Positions 25,191-38,108 of a stretch of DNA of 64,000 bases are shown one piece after another (the stretch's first letter is position 1; each line of letters begins with the position of its first letter). The notes beneath the pieces were generated by a model. That model saw only the letters and a program-made list of their open reading frames with translations. It made no database searches and was not told the DNA's origin. Source of the stretch: Litomosoides sigmodontis. Its lineage: Eukaryota; Nematoda; Chromadorea; Rhabditida; Onchocercidae. A program made the position numbers and the translations under genes. Location of the stretch: contig OY718807.1 of NCBI GenBank assembly GCA_963070105.1, positions 1,689,001 through 1,753,000 on the forward strand, in the 5' to 3' direction.

Positions 25191-27627
25191 TATGCGGATG
25201 GTAGTGAGGAAAGTTTGTCTGTCACTGGCTGTTTATATACATATACCTGTGTGTATGTTGTATGTGAGCAATTGTAAACAAACCTGTTCAGGTGAAGATG
25301 TGTTTGTCTGTGTCCGTCCCTCTCATCATCGATGACTCATTCAATCGAAGTATAAATTCCATTTCGCTAGTAAATCTCTCCTTCGAATGATAATTTTCAA
25401 ATGTTTGAAAAAAATTCCAATTTCCATTATTCTTTTTTCATTTCAATTTAACACCAAAATTATCTTTGCTATAATGTAAGCTTATTGTAATTAATAAAAA
25501 TTTTGTTGAAATTTTCATCTCGTCGTTTATCAATTCTTTTTGAGAATAAAATTACAATTCTTATTTGATATATGAGCTTAACATTTATTCTACTTCTTTT
25601 TTCCTTCTCTTATTTTTTTTTCAAAAAAAAAAAGGACAATTTATTTTCTTTTGAAGGAACACAGAGAAAGGGAGGAGAGAGAAAGAGAGAGAGAAATTTT
25701 TCCATAAATTTAGAAAATAGTCAGTCATAATTACTTGCTTGATATTTGCCATTAGTAATCTAATATTCGCTCGTTTCTTTTCATATGTTTGTTTAATAAA
25801 CATAATTGCTAGGACGCCGGTACAAACAACATTTCCTTTGAAATATTTTTTTTTTAAACATTTTTTTTTGCAGAGGAAAATAGATGGATCCATAATAATT
25901 TGTACTGCAACAGATTTCCACTCACATCTAATTTTTTCCAGATGTGAATGAAATCAATTTATTGGACGTATAGGTTGTAAGAGAATAGGGAAAGCTAATA
26001 ATTATAGGCAAGCAATCTAATCATATCAGTTATGATAAGAGAGTTTTTATCAACGTTTATATTTCCATATATTAATCATTGCATGTCTTTTGTTGATGAC
26101 AGATTAGACAGTTTCAACAAATTTCATCCTTTCAAGACAGTGAGAGAATGCCAAGCCATTTAAATATTACTATGTCTTCTCTCTCTCTCTCTTTCTCTCT
26201 ACCATCCTCTGCTTTTACAAGCATTGAAATTTCATTTTGCAATTATCGATGTCACCTGCTGTGCATTGCAAGAATTCCTTTTGCTGAATCATTACATTCT
26301 TCAATATATCATACCATTCATTCATCCCAGGTGATCAGTAATCAATCAATCAATCGGTCATCGATTATCTCACATAATATAAACTATACTTCAATGATCA
26401 ATTACCTATCCAAACGAAAATTTAAAATATCATTTATTTGAGCGTTTGCATTGAAAAAATTAGCTTTGGAAAAGTTGGCTAATCGAAATTAATATGCAAA
26501 TTGCATCTTTTATATGGACAAATACATATTATGTGTGGTGGAACATTCAAATGGTCTGAAATGCTTCGAATAAATCAGAAGTGTTTGAATCAATGAATGC
26601 GAAATAAATTTAACATGGGATTTTTGAAAAAAAAAGCATAAAATGAATGTTAGCGCAACAGTTACGACATGCGTGAGAAAATTAAAATTCATTTGCAATG
26701 AAATAACAATTACTGATGACGTCATTCAATTTTTCTTTTCCAATAGCATCATTTGAGTTACTGAAAATGTTTGCAAATAGGGAAACTTTATTTTTACGGT
26801 GAGACAGTTGTAAAGATTGGTGAAGTGTGTGAAATATCATACAGTGCCAGATGTTGAAGAGAATTTTGTTAAATTTGATAAGAAAATGTGGAAAATTGAT
26901 GATAAAAGGATGTGCAATTTCACATATTTAACTGATGTATGAAAGTTCAAGAATAGCAGTGGTTAACTAAGTTTACGGTAATATCTTATTAAGAATAGCA
27001 ATTGGAATAACTGAGAGTAATTAAGGGTGAGAAAGTTGAAGGAAATTTGAAGTTGAAGGAAAGAGAGGTTGGGAGGAATGGGAAGTGTAAGTTAGATAGG
27101 TTGGTACACAAATTGCTAATATGTCAGAGAATTTCAAACATTTTAAGTGGCTTTACAAGATGCATTGGAATGCATCTTGTATTTGTTTTTCGTTTTTTTA
27201 TGTCTTTTTTTTTGTTTCGGATTGAGAGAGTGACTGAAGAAGGAAAAAGAAGAAAATATTTGAATTGTTTAAAATATCCATTCAACGATAATTAGTTTTG
27301 TTGTTGCTAAGTGAGCGATTGAAATTAATATTTCAATTCCTCATTTGTTTAATCAAACAACTAATATTATTTTTGTGGACAAAATAGCTATGTTGCAAAT
27401 TAGTGCTGTTCGTTTGCTATACCTAAATGATATGGACAAGGTTGTTTTTTTTTTGACTTCACTCCTCCATTTCCTAAATTTGTAATGTTTCCACAATTAA
27501 TTGCTTGTTTTAGATGTTAGACGATGAATTTTTGCAAAAATTTGATTGATAACATGCTAGTGCGTTTGCATTCGAATTCGATGAGAATTACTGCTTTTTT
27601 TTTAAAATAAAAATTGAACTTAATTTT

Positions 27628-27629
27628 AG
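27628..27629 (+). promoter_or_regulatory. Candidate spliced-leader acceptor, dlg-1
   Basis: The acceptor cttaattttag ends at 27629, 56 nt before the dlg-1 ATG at 27686. Exon 1 is then 27630-27707, with only 22 coding nt. An upstream cis-spliced 5' UTR exon is also possible. Confidence 0.4.
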
Positions 27630-27685
27630 TTGCTGGCTAACAGTAATTGTTGGAAGGTGGCGTGTAAACGTTGATTGGGAAGGAT

Positions 27686-30600
27686 ATGCCTGTTCGTAGA
27701 GCAGGAGGTTTCGTCAGCTATATATTTTTCCCATTTACATATTTATTTAAATTGATTTTGCTAAATTATCATGAATGAAAGAAATTGTTGGATGAGTTAT
27801 TTGCAATGTTAGATACCTGCTGTGGTAAAAGTACAGTATCGTTTTGCGGATAGGAAAAAATTTCAGAAGCGCATCGCGCATTGGAACAACTTGAGGAGTA
27901 TCACGCCTCATTGGTTAGTGCTAGTTCGGCTGAATTAAGGCGGCAAATCGAAAAGCTTATCAACAACTTCAAAGGATCCCTTTTTCAATCCTTGATAGGT
28001 ATATTTGTTCTATGCAGTAGTTTTATTTTGGAGTATTTATTGAGGGAAAGTTCTAGAAATTTCGTACCAACTTCTTTCAAAAATTTGATCTTGGAGTTTA
28101 CATTATTACTGCATGGTAGAAATTAATTTTCATTCCAATTTTTGGTATCTTATGTTAAAGAAGATGTAATAATGTTGCAAAAGTTTAGCAATAAAGTTCA
28201 CAACACATAACATCGAAGTACTTCCTCTTTTCTGCATTCATAAGAGCTCATATAATGTCGTATATTAGAAATTGCTTCGCTGATTAATTATTTCAAGCCG
28301 TTTCATAATTTCATTTCTTCAAGGAAAGATGCAGTTGCACTTCTTTCAGATGACACTTATTTTCCTCTTTTTTTTAAAGAAACTAGTGATAATTGTATAT
28401 AATATTTTGAAGATATCCAAGAACTGTACGAAGATACACTGTTGAATGAACGGAAAAGTCTTGAGCAAAAGGCATATGAAACACGACGAATCGCTCAACG
28501 CTGGGAAACGAATCCACCATTTGGACGTACAAATATACCACTTGCTTCACTGGTAAATTTCTTTTTTTTCTGAAATTTTGTTATTTAAATGACTTCTGAA
28601 CGGCGATACACTGCGATTACTCATACTGTTTAACATTATTTGTTATAATGTAAGTTTTCATAAGGGAATTCCAAATTGACAGTTACAAATACAAAATTCC
28701 ATAAATTCCAGGACTCCACCCTCCATTACGGTGACCAAACTACTCCGTACACAAATGGAACTGAATATAACGTGCAGTCTTATTCATTACGTGAACAGAA
28801 AAAGCAGTTTGTAAGCTGTTTGTTGTTTACTCTTTTTAATTAGCTTTTGTTCCTTTTCTATTGCATTTTACAGTTAAAATTTTTTTTATAAGTATATAAT
28901 TATGGTTAGGTTAAAAACCAAATTCTCTGATATTGTTTAGCGGATTCATTATAATTTTTCAATCATACTTTCGTCGAGAAATATGTTGAAATTATCAGAA
29001 GATCTTTGAATACTCTCTTTAATAATTAGCAGGAACTTTGAAGCTAAAAAATACTGTTGGTTAAAACTATAATGATTCGATTTGTTCTAGACTTCGGGTG
29101 ACGGTTGGCGATCTACGGAACGAATTACTCAAATGACTCCTACAGGCCAATTGGTCACAACGACCGTAAGATTTTAAACCTAATTTAAATTTCATTTTTA
29201 TTCCCAACTGTCCAAATCAAATTACTAACATTTTCTTAGGATGATAGCGAAGGTAAAGGGATAAAGACAGTAGCTCGTTTGCTTTGTTTTGTGATTTCGT
29301 TTGCTTCCTAACCTCTGCCTTTCTTTTCAACGTATTGTAACAAGCATTAGTTGATATTGTCGGATAATTTTTTGTTAACGGCATTCGTTTCTCTTCAATC
29401 GTTTTTTTTTTTGAATATCTCTTCTATTCAAGATTACTTTTCCGCCACCTTTCTTGCTTCACTCGATGAAGTTGACGTGATGGGAGAAAAGAGAGTCGAA
29501 TAAAACCATCGATGGAAGCAATAATTATTCTTTGATTGAAAAAGATTTTATCTAAATTAGAAAGTACTGTGATATTGCTGTAAAAGGAGATCCCATTGTA
29601 TCTATCGAATTTTAATAGCTATTTGTAAATGAGCAGATTCAGAAATGACTGATCAAGAAACATTTTATGTTTAATTCTCAGATGATGAGGGTTGGTATTC
29701 TAACTGCATATTCCCATAACATTTATCATAACGGTTAATAATGGCTTATGAGAGTTTAAAAAATGCATGGGAAATGAATGAATTTATGATAGTAGATGTT
29801 TCATTGATTCACAACTTATCCCAATTATAATTCATGAATCTTAAATATAACTCTATACATTTCACAGACGAATGGCTTAATTGACAACGATGGCATAGAA
29901 TGGGAAATTGAAGAAGTTGTGCTAGAGAAGGGGCATACTGGACTTGGTTTTAGTATCGCAGGTGGCCTTGATCAGCCTTACATCGATGGAGATCCTTCAA
30001 TCTATGTTACAAACATTATACCTGGCGGAGCTGCAGCTGCTGATGGACGAATGAAGTAAGGAATTTTGTAAAATTTTTTATAACACAGTTGTATATTCTT
30101 TCAAACCGAGCCTTCTTTAATGTTTAAAAAAACATTTAGCAAAATAACCCAGGCCCAAAAAATTAACAGTATTCATTGAAGGATTCAAGATATTATTATG
30201 AAAGTAAATACCACCGACTGTACACGGGTACCACATGAGACAACGGTCAGTGCATTGAAAAATGCAGGAAATGTTGTGCGACTGGTTAGTTTTTACCATT
30301 TAATGTTACAACAATAAAACTTATAGTGGTTAAAATACGGACTTTATCATCTAATGTCTGCTACAATAAAAGTATAAAATTACGTTTTAGGTTTTAAAAC
30401 GGCGCCGTTCAGGACGCGAAAGTGCAGATTTTAGGGGAAGCATCATGTCACCATATATTTCACCTGTGCATGATGGATCGTCTATATCTGTTCTACCGCC
30501 ACCAGTTCCACCAGCCCACAGTTCTTATACTAATATCCCTATTCAGCGGACATTACGCGAAATTGAGAGATTGGAAAAAATTCCAGGCGTCCAAAAAATC

Positions 30601-33600
30601 TCATTGTTCAAGGTATGGTGCTTGTCCTGAAAGCATTAAGAAAACTGTTTGGATATGATATAATTTTCTTCTACTATACGCTGTGGAGAACGGAATTAAT
30701 ACTTGAAGGTCATGAACTTAGAAGATAGCTCTCTATTACTTATATACGAAACACGCTATAAAGGAATTTATTTAAGCGTTTAACATCAAGTTGAAAACAG
30801 TACTTTCTTTTCATTTTTCGTTCATTTAGGGTTCGAAGGGACTTGGCTTCAGCATAGCTGGCGGAGTGGGTAATGAGCATGTAGCTGGTGATACTGGCAT
30901 TTATGTAACGAAGATTATTGATGGCGGAGCAGCATATCACGATGGTCGTTTGAGAGTTGGCGATAAAATTTTAGCTGTAAGATTTTTTCACAATCAATTT
31001 TGTTATGCATTTCAAGGAATTCCATATTATCCCTCTCCCCATATATTATGTCTAAGACTGAACCTTTCTCAGTTCTTATATGTCGGCATAGAACTCCTCT
31101 CCTTGGTGTGTGAATAAAGCGTTTTGAGACAGCCTGTTTTTAAGGTTGATGATGTGATTCTGGAAAATGTTACACATGAATTTGCTGTGAACACATTGAA
31201 ACAGACGGCTTCCAAAGTAACGCTAGTTTATTTGAAAAACCCACATCCAGAACTATTGCCAAGTTTCGATGATAGTGGTAGTCGCTTAATTGGTGTTCCA
31301 CCCACTCCTGCTCGTTCCGGTAAGTAGATTTAGGTGGATATATCGTCCGATCTTACTGAGTAAGTCAAATTAACGATAACGTCGTTTTTGGGCGATGTGC
31401 TGAAATATCAACTGTGTTGTAAATATGCATCTGATATTACTTCTGAATGCCCATTGCTTTATGATGATTTTCATGCCTTCCCCGAATGGCATGAAAATAA
31501 AAATATACTGTTCGTAAGTTTATGCAGCTCAAGAAAGTATTGCCAAATATGGACTTAATCATTAATAATTTGGATTATTTGTTAACTAGAGTGTTAAAAT
31601 GGTTGGTCTCTTCAGCATCTGTTTGCTAATAGTTCACTGCAAACATAACTTAAATTTGACATGAAACCACGTTATACTTTTAGCTGCTTCTCTACATCAC
31701 GATTCATTTGATACGCAACAATCATTTCATACAGTAGCACAACATGAATTACCATTAGGTCCACGTATCGTGCATCTTAATCGTGGAATGCAAGGATTAG
31801 GCTTCAATATTGTTGGTGGAGAAGACGGAGAGCCTATTTATATCAGTTATGTTTTGCCAGGTGGTGTGGCCGATCTTTCTGGAAATGTGAAAAAGGTATG
31901 TTCTTAGTGTACTTCTGAGGTTTAAGCATCTTTTAATTACAGCTTTATATGATTTTGAGGCAATATCTTGGAATTTTAGGGCGATGTGTTGTTGCAAGTG
32001 AACGGTGTTAATTTGCGAAATGCAACTCATGCCGAAGCAGCTCGCGCATTGAAGGAAGCGGTTAATCCTGTGTCCTTAACATTACAGTACCGACCACAAG
32101 GTATTATATATTGTAATATATGGTACTTTCGAAAATATTTCTGCAACGCTGTGTTTCTGGATCGCTCTCCTCTGTAACTCCTATTATTGCAGAATATGGA
32201 CAGTTTGAGGCTAAAATTGATCAACTTCGTCGGGATCTGATGAGTGGTGGAGCAGCAACTTTTGGTGCTCCACGCAGAGAGCTTTTTGTCAGGTACTGTT
32301 GAATATATCCATGTGAAGTTCTCATTTCCCGAGATATGAACTGAATTCGTAATTTTAATTTTTGCAGAGCCATGTTTGATTATGATCCTGCGCGTGAGGC
32401 AGGTGTTCCGCATCGAGCCTTACCTTTCTTTTATGGTGACATTTTACATGTTACAAACGTTGCGGATGATGACTGGTGGACAGCTCGACTGGTTACTGAA
32501 AGCGGTGAAGAAGGAATGGAAGGAATTATTCCATCCAAAAAGAGAGTTGAGAAGAAGGAGCGGCAACGGAGAAAGCAGGTAGAGAATAAATCTTACACGA
32601 AATTCTTTTACGGATGTACTCTATGGATGAATTCATGATTGTTTGTTGAGGTTTTCTGAAATTAGGGCTTGTTTCTCTCGCATTTTATTATATTGTGCGG
32701 TAACTTTTAAGTTCTTATTGAGTTCCTTGAATGGGTTTAATTTATTCTCAAGATGGAATGAGCTTATTTTCATCAGATTTCTCATTGAATTTGTTATTGA
32801 GATTAGCGTCATTGTAATTCATTATTGGAGATCAATGTCTTTGTCTTGTGTATGTAAAAAAAAAAAAAACATAAAAAATCGTTATTTCAAACTTCAGTGT
32901 TTTTTAGGTGAACTTTAATGCTGGTAGTCAAAGTCTTCCTCGAGGTATGGATGGTCGTCGCGGTTCACGTTCACAGCTGTCTTTCTCACGTAAATTTCCA
33001 TTCGTTAAGAGTACCGATAAGCTCAATGAATTTACTGATAATGAGCGTAAGTTTTGGAACTGATTCCTTTTTCTTAACACTTCTAAATATGGGATTGTGA
33101 AAGTTTTGATTGTTATTGATATTTATCATGAAATGTGATGTGATGGAGCCTTATCACTATAAGGCTTTTTTATTCGTTGTATCACTATGAGATTTCCTTA
33201 GATGGTACAACTTATACATCGTACACCACAAGCGATAGTGATTACTGTAAGTTTTTCATGGTGTGGTGTGTTTCATTATCTGATTTCATTTTACATGTTT
33301 AACACGACCTACTAATTCGTAGTGCAAATCTAATATATGTGAACCATTTAATACAACTACTTTATGTTATGTCCTTTAATTATGGAACTGCAATTAATGA
33401 CTTTTTTCATGTTGAAGTGCAAAAGTTTGTATTACTTTGTTTATTCCCTATCTGGAATATGTTTTTTGTGTAAAATTCCTTTCTAAAATAGTTTTATTTC
33501 TATATTTTAGTTGGTGCAAGTGAAGATCCGATCATGTCGTATGTCGCAGTAGAACGTCAACAAAGTAACCGTTACTCTTAATAATGTTCTATAAGTTCTG

Positions 33601-34929
33601 CTCCTTACTGTAAATTTCTGCCTACAGTGTAGATTTATTTATTTCAACTACTGGTACTAAAAAAATCTACATAGTCAGAGATTTCATGCTTGAAATCATT
33701 ATATGTTCTTTATAAATAAAATTATTGTGCTTTAACAATTTTGTAATTCGCTTTCATAAGTCTCCTTGTTTCAGTAAATTACCCGCGTCCAGTTATTGTT
33801 CTTGGAGCAATGAAAGACCGCATAAACGATGAATTGGTACTCCGCGACCGAGATCGATTTAGTAGTTGCGTTCCGCGTAAGTTATTTTACAAATGAGTTT
33901 TCATGTATTAGTTTGGCTAGTAATTTTTTTTTGCTTTAAGTTGTATTAAGACGATATTACAGATACGAGCCGACCTCCGAAACCGAATGAAATAGATGGT
34001 CGTGATTATCATTTTGTTTCAAAGGAACAAATGCAAGAAGATGTACGAAATAACCAGTTTATCGAAGCAGGACAATTTCAAGATAATCTTTATGGCACGA
34101 GCATTAATTCCGTTCGTGAAGTTGCAGAAATGGTATGTGAAGTTTGGACGAATATTAAAAGGATTGTATGCTGTAACATTTCGGTAATCGTCATGACTGG
34201 GGCTATAAATATTCTGATCATAATTAACACTGAGAATTGTTTTTTTATTAAAAAAATTGGACTAATATTTAATTTAATTATATCCTACTTCCATACGTAG
34301 GAATTAACTCTGCAATATTTACTGCAGGGTCGACATTGCATTCTCGATGTAAGTGGGAATGCTATCCGTAGATTGCAATCTATCGCTAACATATACCCGA
34401 TAGCAATCTTTGTGAAACCCCAGACGCCGCATCAAATTATGTAAGTATTTATCAAGCTTTTATTATTTTAGTAATATTCCATACTGCATGCATTGTATCA
34501 TTTTATACTACAAATTGTAAACTGCATTTGACCCTGTAATGTTTTGGCGATTTCATTTAAAAAATTCCTCTTAATTTATTATTTATGTTCCTGTTAACAC
34601 TTGCGAATTGTTGTAGGGAATGGGATCACTCAATGAATGAAGATGACGCTCATACTGTTTATCAGCGATGTCAGAGAACGGAACAGAACTTTGGAGATTT
34701 GTTCAGTGGTGAGTGTTTGTTTTTTATATTGTCTAACTGACGAATTGTGGTTCCAGTTTTCTTCTTTCTTCATGCAACAGCGTATTCTTTCGTCCTTTCG
34801 ATTGATTCTTTTCTTTTAGCTGTTGTAAGTGGCCAAACATTTGAAGATCTCGTGCGGCGTGTCCTAAACGTCATTGCTGAACAGTCACGACCGTATGCTT
34901 GGGTGCCATCACGAGCACAAGTCTTTTAA
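27686..34929 (+). CDS. dlg-1: Discs-large MAGUK scaffold protein
   Basis: DLG-1 is the cytoplasmic scaffold of apical epithelial junctions in nematodes. Twenty-two GT-AG exons join with consistent phase into 923 codons plus stop: 27686-27707, 27867-27998, 28413-28552, 28712-28810, 29091-29165, 29868-30055, 30182-30284, 30391-30612, 30830-30976, 31145-31319, 31684-31895, 31980-32100, 32193-32292, 32368-32578, 32908-33046, 33202-33246, 33511-33564, 33775-33876, 33963-34132, 34328-34440, 34617-34708 and 34820-34929. Domains: L27 at about aa 8-65 ([34 protein letters not shown]); PDZ1 about 166-253 with GLGF at 181; PDZ2 about 321-408 with GLGF at 331; PDZ3 about 462-545 with GLGF at 472; SH3 about 580-650 ([21 protein letters not shown]); a basic HOOK segment ([15 protein letters not shown]); guanylate-kinase-like about 733-915 ([52 protein letters not shown]). 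The GK P-loop lacks the GxxGxGK lysine, as in other MAGUKs, so it should be a binding module and not an enzyme. The start MPVRRAGEAHRAL was chosen because its phase fits the L27 exon. A possible 30-nt cassette exon lies at 29240-29269. Confidence 0.97.
29240..29269 (+). other. Possible 30-nt cassette exon in dlg-1
   Basis: The acceptor cattttcttag, ten codons [10 protein letters not shown], and a GTAGCT donor lie between two phase-0 dlg-1 exons, so inclusion would preserve the frame. It falls in the linker before PDZ1. It is visible only as sequence signals; an intronic coincidence is quite possible. Confidence 0.3.
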
Positions 34930-36983
34930 ACCATATTTTGTTTGGTTACGTAACGAACCTTTTTTATCAAAAAACTCTTGTGAAATTCTCTTCCTACTTA
35001 TAAGAAATTTTATTCAATATGATATTGAAATAGTAGTGCATTTAATTTCACATCAGCCAGGTCTTGAAAATTTTGAAAAAAAAAATGCTTTTACAGTTGC
35101 CAAGTCTGTCTTTGGATAAAAGTAAAGAAAGTTCCATATGATATTTTCAGATTATGTTTTCAACGTTTATAATGTCGAAATAAATTAGGGTAAATACAAC
35201 TTGTTGACGACAAAACTGCTAGCTAAATTATTTTTTTATTTCAAAGTTTTAAGAAATATCTAAATATTTTTTGTATTTCATGTATCTGATGCAAGAGAAA
35301 TCATCGAATATTTTGGTTAATTTTATTATTTAACCACATATATGTTTGTGATGTTTGTACAGATATGGTTTTTCCGCACATTGTGATTAATTGATTTAAT
35401 GCCATTTTCTTACGCAGCTGTTATATTTTTATTTTATTTCAATGGAATTTTATCGCGGAACCAGTTCCTGAGATGCTTTTTTGTTGTAGTTGTGCTTATG
35501 AGACATACTATGAGGAAGGTTTTAAAAAATAAATTCTTGAAATTTTGGAAAAATTCAGAATTGCAAAAAATAGTCAGTTTCTCAAACTATTTAGGTGAGG
35601 AACAGAAATTTGGAAAGGTCGTATTACTTTAATGTTATAGGGAGAATTTGCTGTAGCACTGCACCTTATGTTTTTTTTAATTTGAATAAACTTCTTCTGG
35701 GGAACATGGTACATGTGAAATTGGAATTCCATTCCGTTGTAGACAGTGATATGAGACCTTCCTGCTTTGAAACAAAAGCTTAAATTGATGAAATGAAACA
35801 TATCACCGTTTTCTCTCATATTTCATTACTGTTTTACCCATTCTTCTCGCACTTATTTAAGGTTGTGATTTTATTAATTGTTACTGTTTTTGAAGAAAAA
35901 AAGTGTGTTACGGAAAGTACGGTTCATATTCTTTTTAAAAATCGTTCTGAATGCCTTTTTCTCTTAAATTACCCTCAGAATTCTTTTGTAATACTACTAA
36001 CGTGCTAGATAGCAAAGTTTGAAATACTGTTTATTCATAGATTCATCATGCATCGAATAGACCGTATTTTCATCTGAATTTTTTTCCCATTCCTTTGACA
36101 GATAAAAGCTCGAAAAGCTCTTTTGACGCATACAACTTCCTATTTTGTTGTTGCATTGAAATTGTTGTTTTGCTGGCATTACCCCTATTTTCAGTCCTTA
36201 CTCAAAAATGTGCCAATTTTCTTTCTTTTTTCTACAGTGCTTAATTTGTTTACCGAAGTGCCGTCATACACGCTATTTTGTATTGCGTTCGAAAACTATA
36301 ATAAACGTGTGGTATTTCAAAGTTTAAAAAAGTTTACAGCAAAAAGACTGCACGAATGAAAATAGAAAGAAAATACTATGGCTAATTAAAGATCTTGTCA
36401 ATGCTACCGTTATAACCTTCAAGAATTTAAGATTGGAAAAGTTAGAAATAAGTTCTAATGTCATGCCCTATTTGTTATACAATTTTTTCTTCGAGAAAAA
36501 TTGTTGCCGGAAAAGTAGAGTACATATTTATCATGAAATTCGTTCTGATCCCTGCCTTCCCTAAAGTGAAAATTCTGTGGATGAATACTGTATGCTTTGT
36601 GCTACACTTTCATGGTAGTACTCAAATCATGCAGTCCGATATTCTTAATGATTTTTACCTTACGTGTGTAATTTAATTTATGCATTAGCTACATTTTACA
36701 TTAAGTGTAAGAAAAGCACATCGCTTCATCCATTTATTGAATTACACACTGTTATATGGTATTAAACAAAACTTTTTTTTTTATTGTATCCTAATAACTT
36801 GGAGGATTATATGCGTGAATAACTTGTACGTGTGGAAGAGTACGTGCGTGAAAAAAAAAACGCAGATGCGGTGGTGAAAGATTGTAAAGGCAATCCATAT
36901 TTGTAATCAATGTTGAACAAGTTAAAACTATTAATTGTAATTTGTAATAACAATAAACGAGTATGTATAACAACAAAAATTAT
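34930..36983. other. Intergenic / convergent 3' regions
   Basis: About 2 kb between the convergent dlg-1 stop (34929) and the stop of the minus-strand membrane protein gene (36984). AATAAA words on the plus strand near 35180 and 35685 could end dlg-1 transcripts; TTTATT (AATAAA on minus) near 36734 and 36780 could end the other gene. Several 60-80 codon frames here lack any gene-like feature. Confidence 0.5.
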
Positions 36984-37995
36984 TTACAATGGTCGCAAAT
37001 AAATATCATCGTTGATGCTATCCGATTCTAATTCGTATGAAAAATCAGATGGTTCATTGTCCACCTGCTGCCACTGACCACGCAAACGATGTACAAAAAT
37101 TTTATTCATAAAGAGTGATGGTGTTTCTACCTGAAGCAAAAAAAAAAGAACAAGCAAATTTAAAACTATGAAATGAGGATATTTTATTTTAAAAATTAGC
37201 TAGCAAATCAGATTTACCAGAAAATAGAACAAAAGGGAAATGGATGAATAGGTAGAAAAAAAGTTGAAAAACTTCCTGAAGTACGACCTACCATTATTAC
37301 TTTTTATTTTTTTTTTACAAAAACAGCTAGAAATAATAATTAATTACCGTGGTTTCCACCTGCGTATGTGGTGTTGCTTGCGGTATTTTTTTTGTTGTCG
37401 ATTTTGTTCCTAATGGTGGAGTTGGAGGAGGAGGTGCAGCAGTAACTTGTCTATCTGACTTAGGTAATTTTGAAGTGTTTTCAGCTGATTTCACAGCTGC
37501 TTCAATACTTGCTGCAATTTGCGATACCTTCGCTTTTCTTGCTGAATCTGTCAGCACTGTCTTCGATTTCTCCATTTGCTGAAATATTAAAAAAGTTTCC
37601 TTTTTTTTTTTAGTATTACTAAAAGTTTGCTGAGTGGAAATTATTGTCAAGCTATGTATGATACGCCAAAATGAGACGTATCTAATTTCTCGTTTTTTTT
37701 TTTCTCCTTTAATCCAATTATTGTCACACTTGAATTTCAATTTTCTTCAATATACTTCACTCACGTATTCACGTACACTTACCTGTCGTTTTCGTTCGTA
37801 ATCGTATTTTTTACGTTCGTCCTTTTCGCCTTGACGTTTGAGCACACAGTATAATAGAAGAAATATGGAAATGATGAGAATGATGATGAGAATTACCAAA
37901 ATAATAGTCAGTGCCAACACAACTTCTGGTTTTTCCGCCGGTGCTTCGGTAGAGGTTACTGATGAGGACATTTTAATCAAACCTTGCAGTACCAT
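36984..37995 (-). CDS. Small single-pass membrane protein, unknown family
   Basis: Three exons join in phase 0: 37995-37783, 37578-37348 and 37130-36984, giving 196 aa. A short N-terminal segment (about 30 residues, SSSVTSTEAPAEKPE, no clear cleaved signal peptide) precedes a long hydrophobic helix (residues about 31-54, VVLALTIILVILIIILIISI). A strongly basic stop-transfer stretch (LKRQGEKDERKKYDYERKRQ) follows. The rest is Lys/Ser/Ala-rich, then Pro-rich (APPPPTPPLG), and ends in an acidic tail (SDSINDDIYLRPL). This suggests a type III or signal-anchored protein with a roughly 140-residue cytoplasmic tail; PPPPTPP could bind SH3 or EVH1 domains (inference). A pyrimidine-AG acceptor lies 5 nt upstream of the ATG; a second Met at codon 9 is an alternative start. 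I do not recognise a family. Confidence 0.8.
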
Positions 37996-38000
37996 ATTTC

Positions 38001-38002
38001 CT
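38001..38002 (-). promoter_or_regulatory. Candidate spliced-leader acceptor, membrane protein gene
   Basis: On the minus strand aatttctgcag ends here, 5 nt before the ATG at 37993-37995. This supports the upstream Met as the start. Confidence 0.55.
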
Positions 38003-38073
38003 GCAGAAATTCACTTTCACTTTGTTTTTTTTTTTTGATATTACTCTCTGATATATTTTGATATGGTTTGTAC

Positions 38074-38108
<35 letters not shown>

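Larger units (their letters stand above)
17108..27627. other. About 10.5-kb gene-poor intergenic region
   Basis: I found no splice-consistent exon or recognisable protein. It holds a 10-bp satellite (18071-18340), a purine/pyrimidine-asymmetric block with C-runs (23555-23950), a short GA run (24196-24220), a CA-rich block (25081-25190) and scattered A/T homopolymers. The right end probably includes the dlg-1 promoter. A frame starting ATG at about 27391 has a plausible donor but cannot be joined in frame to dlg-1. Confidence 0.55.

Noticed and set aside
27391..27441. Possible upstream dlg-1 exon starting MLQISAVRLL
   Set aside because: It ends in phase 0, while the L27 exon needs a phase-1 partner; the small exon at 27686-27707 fits instead.
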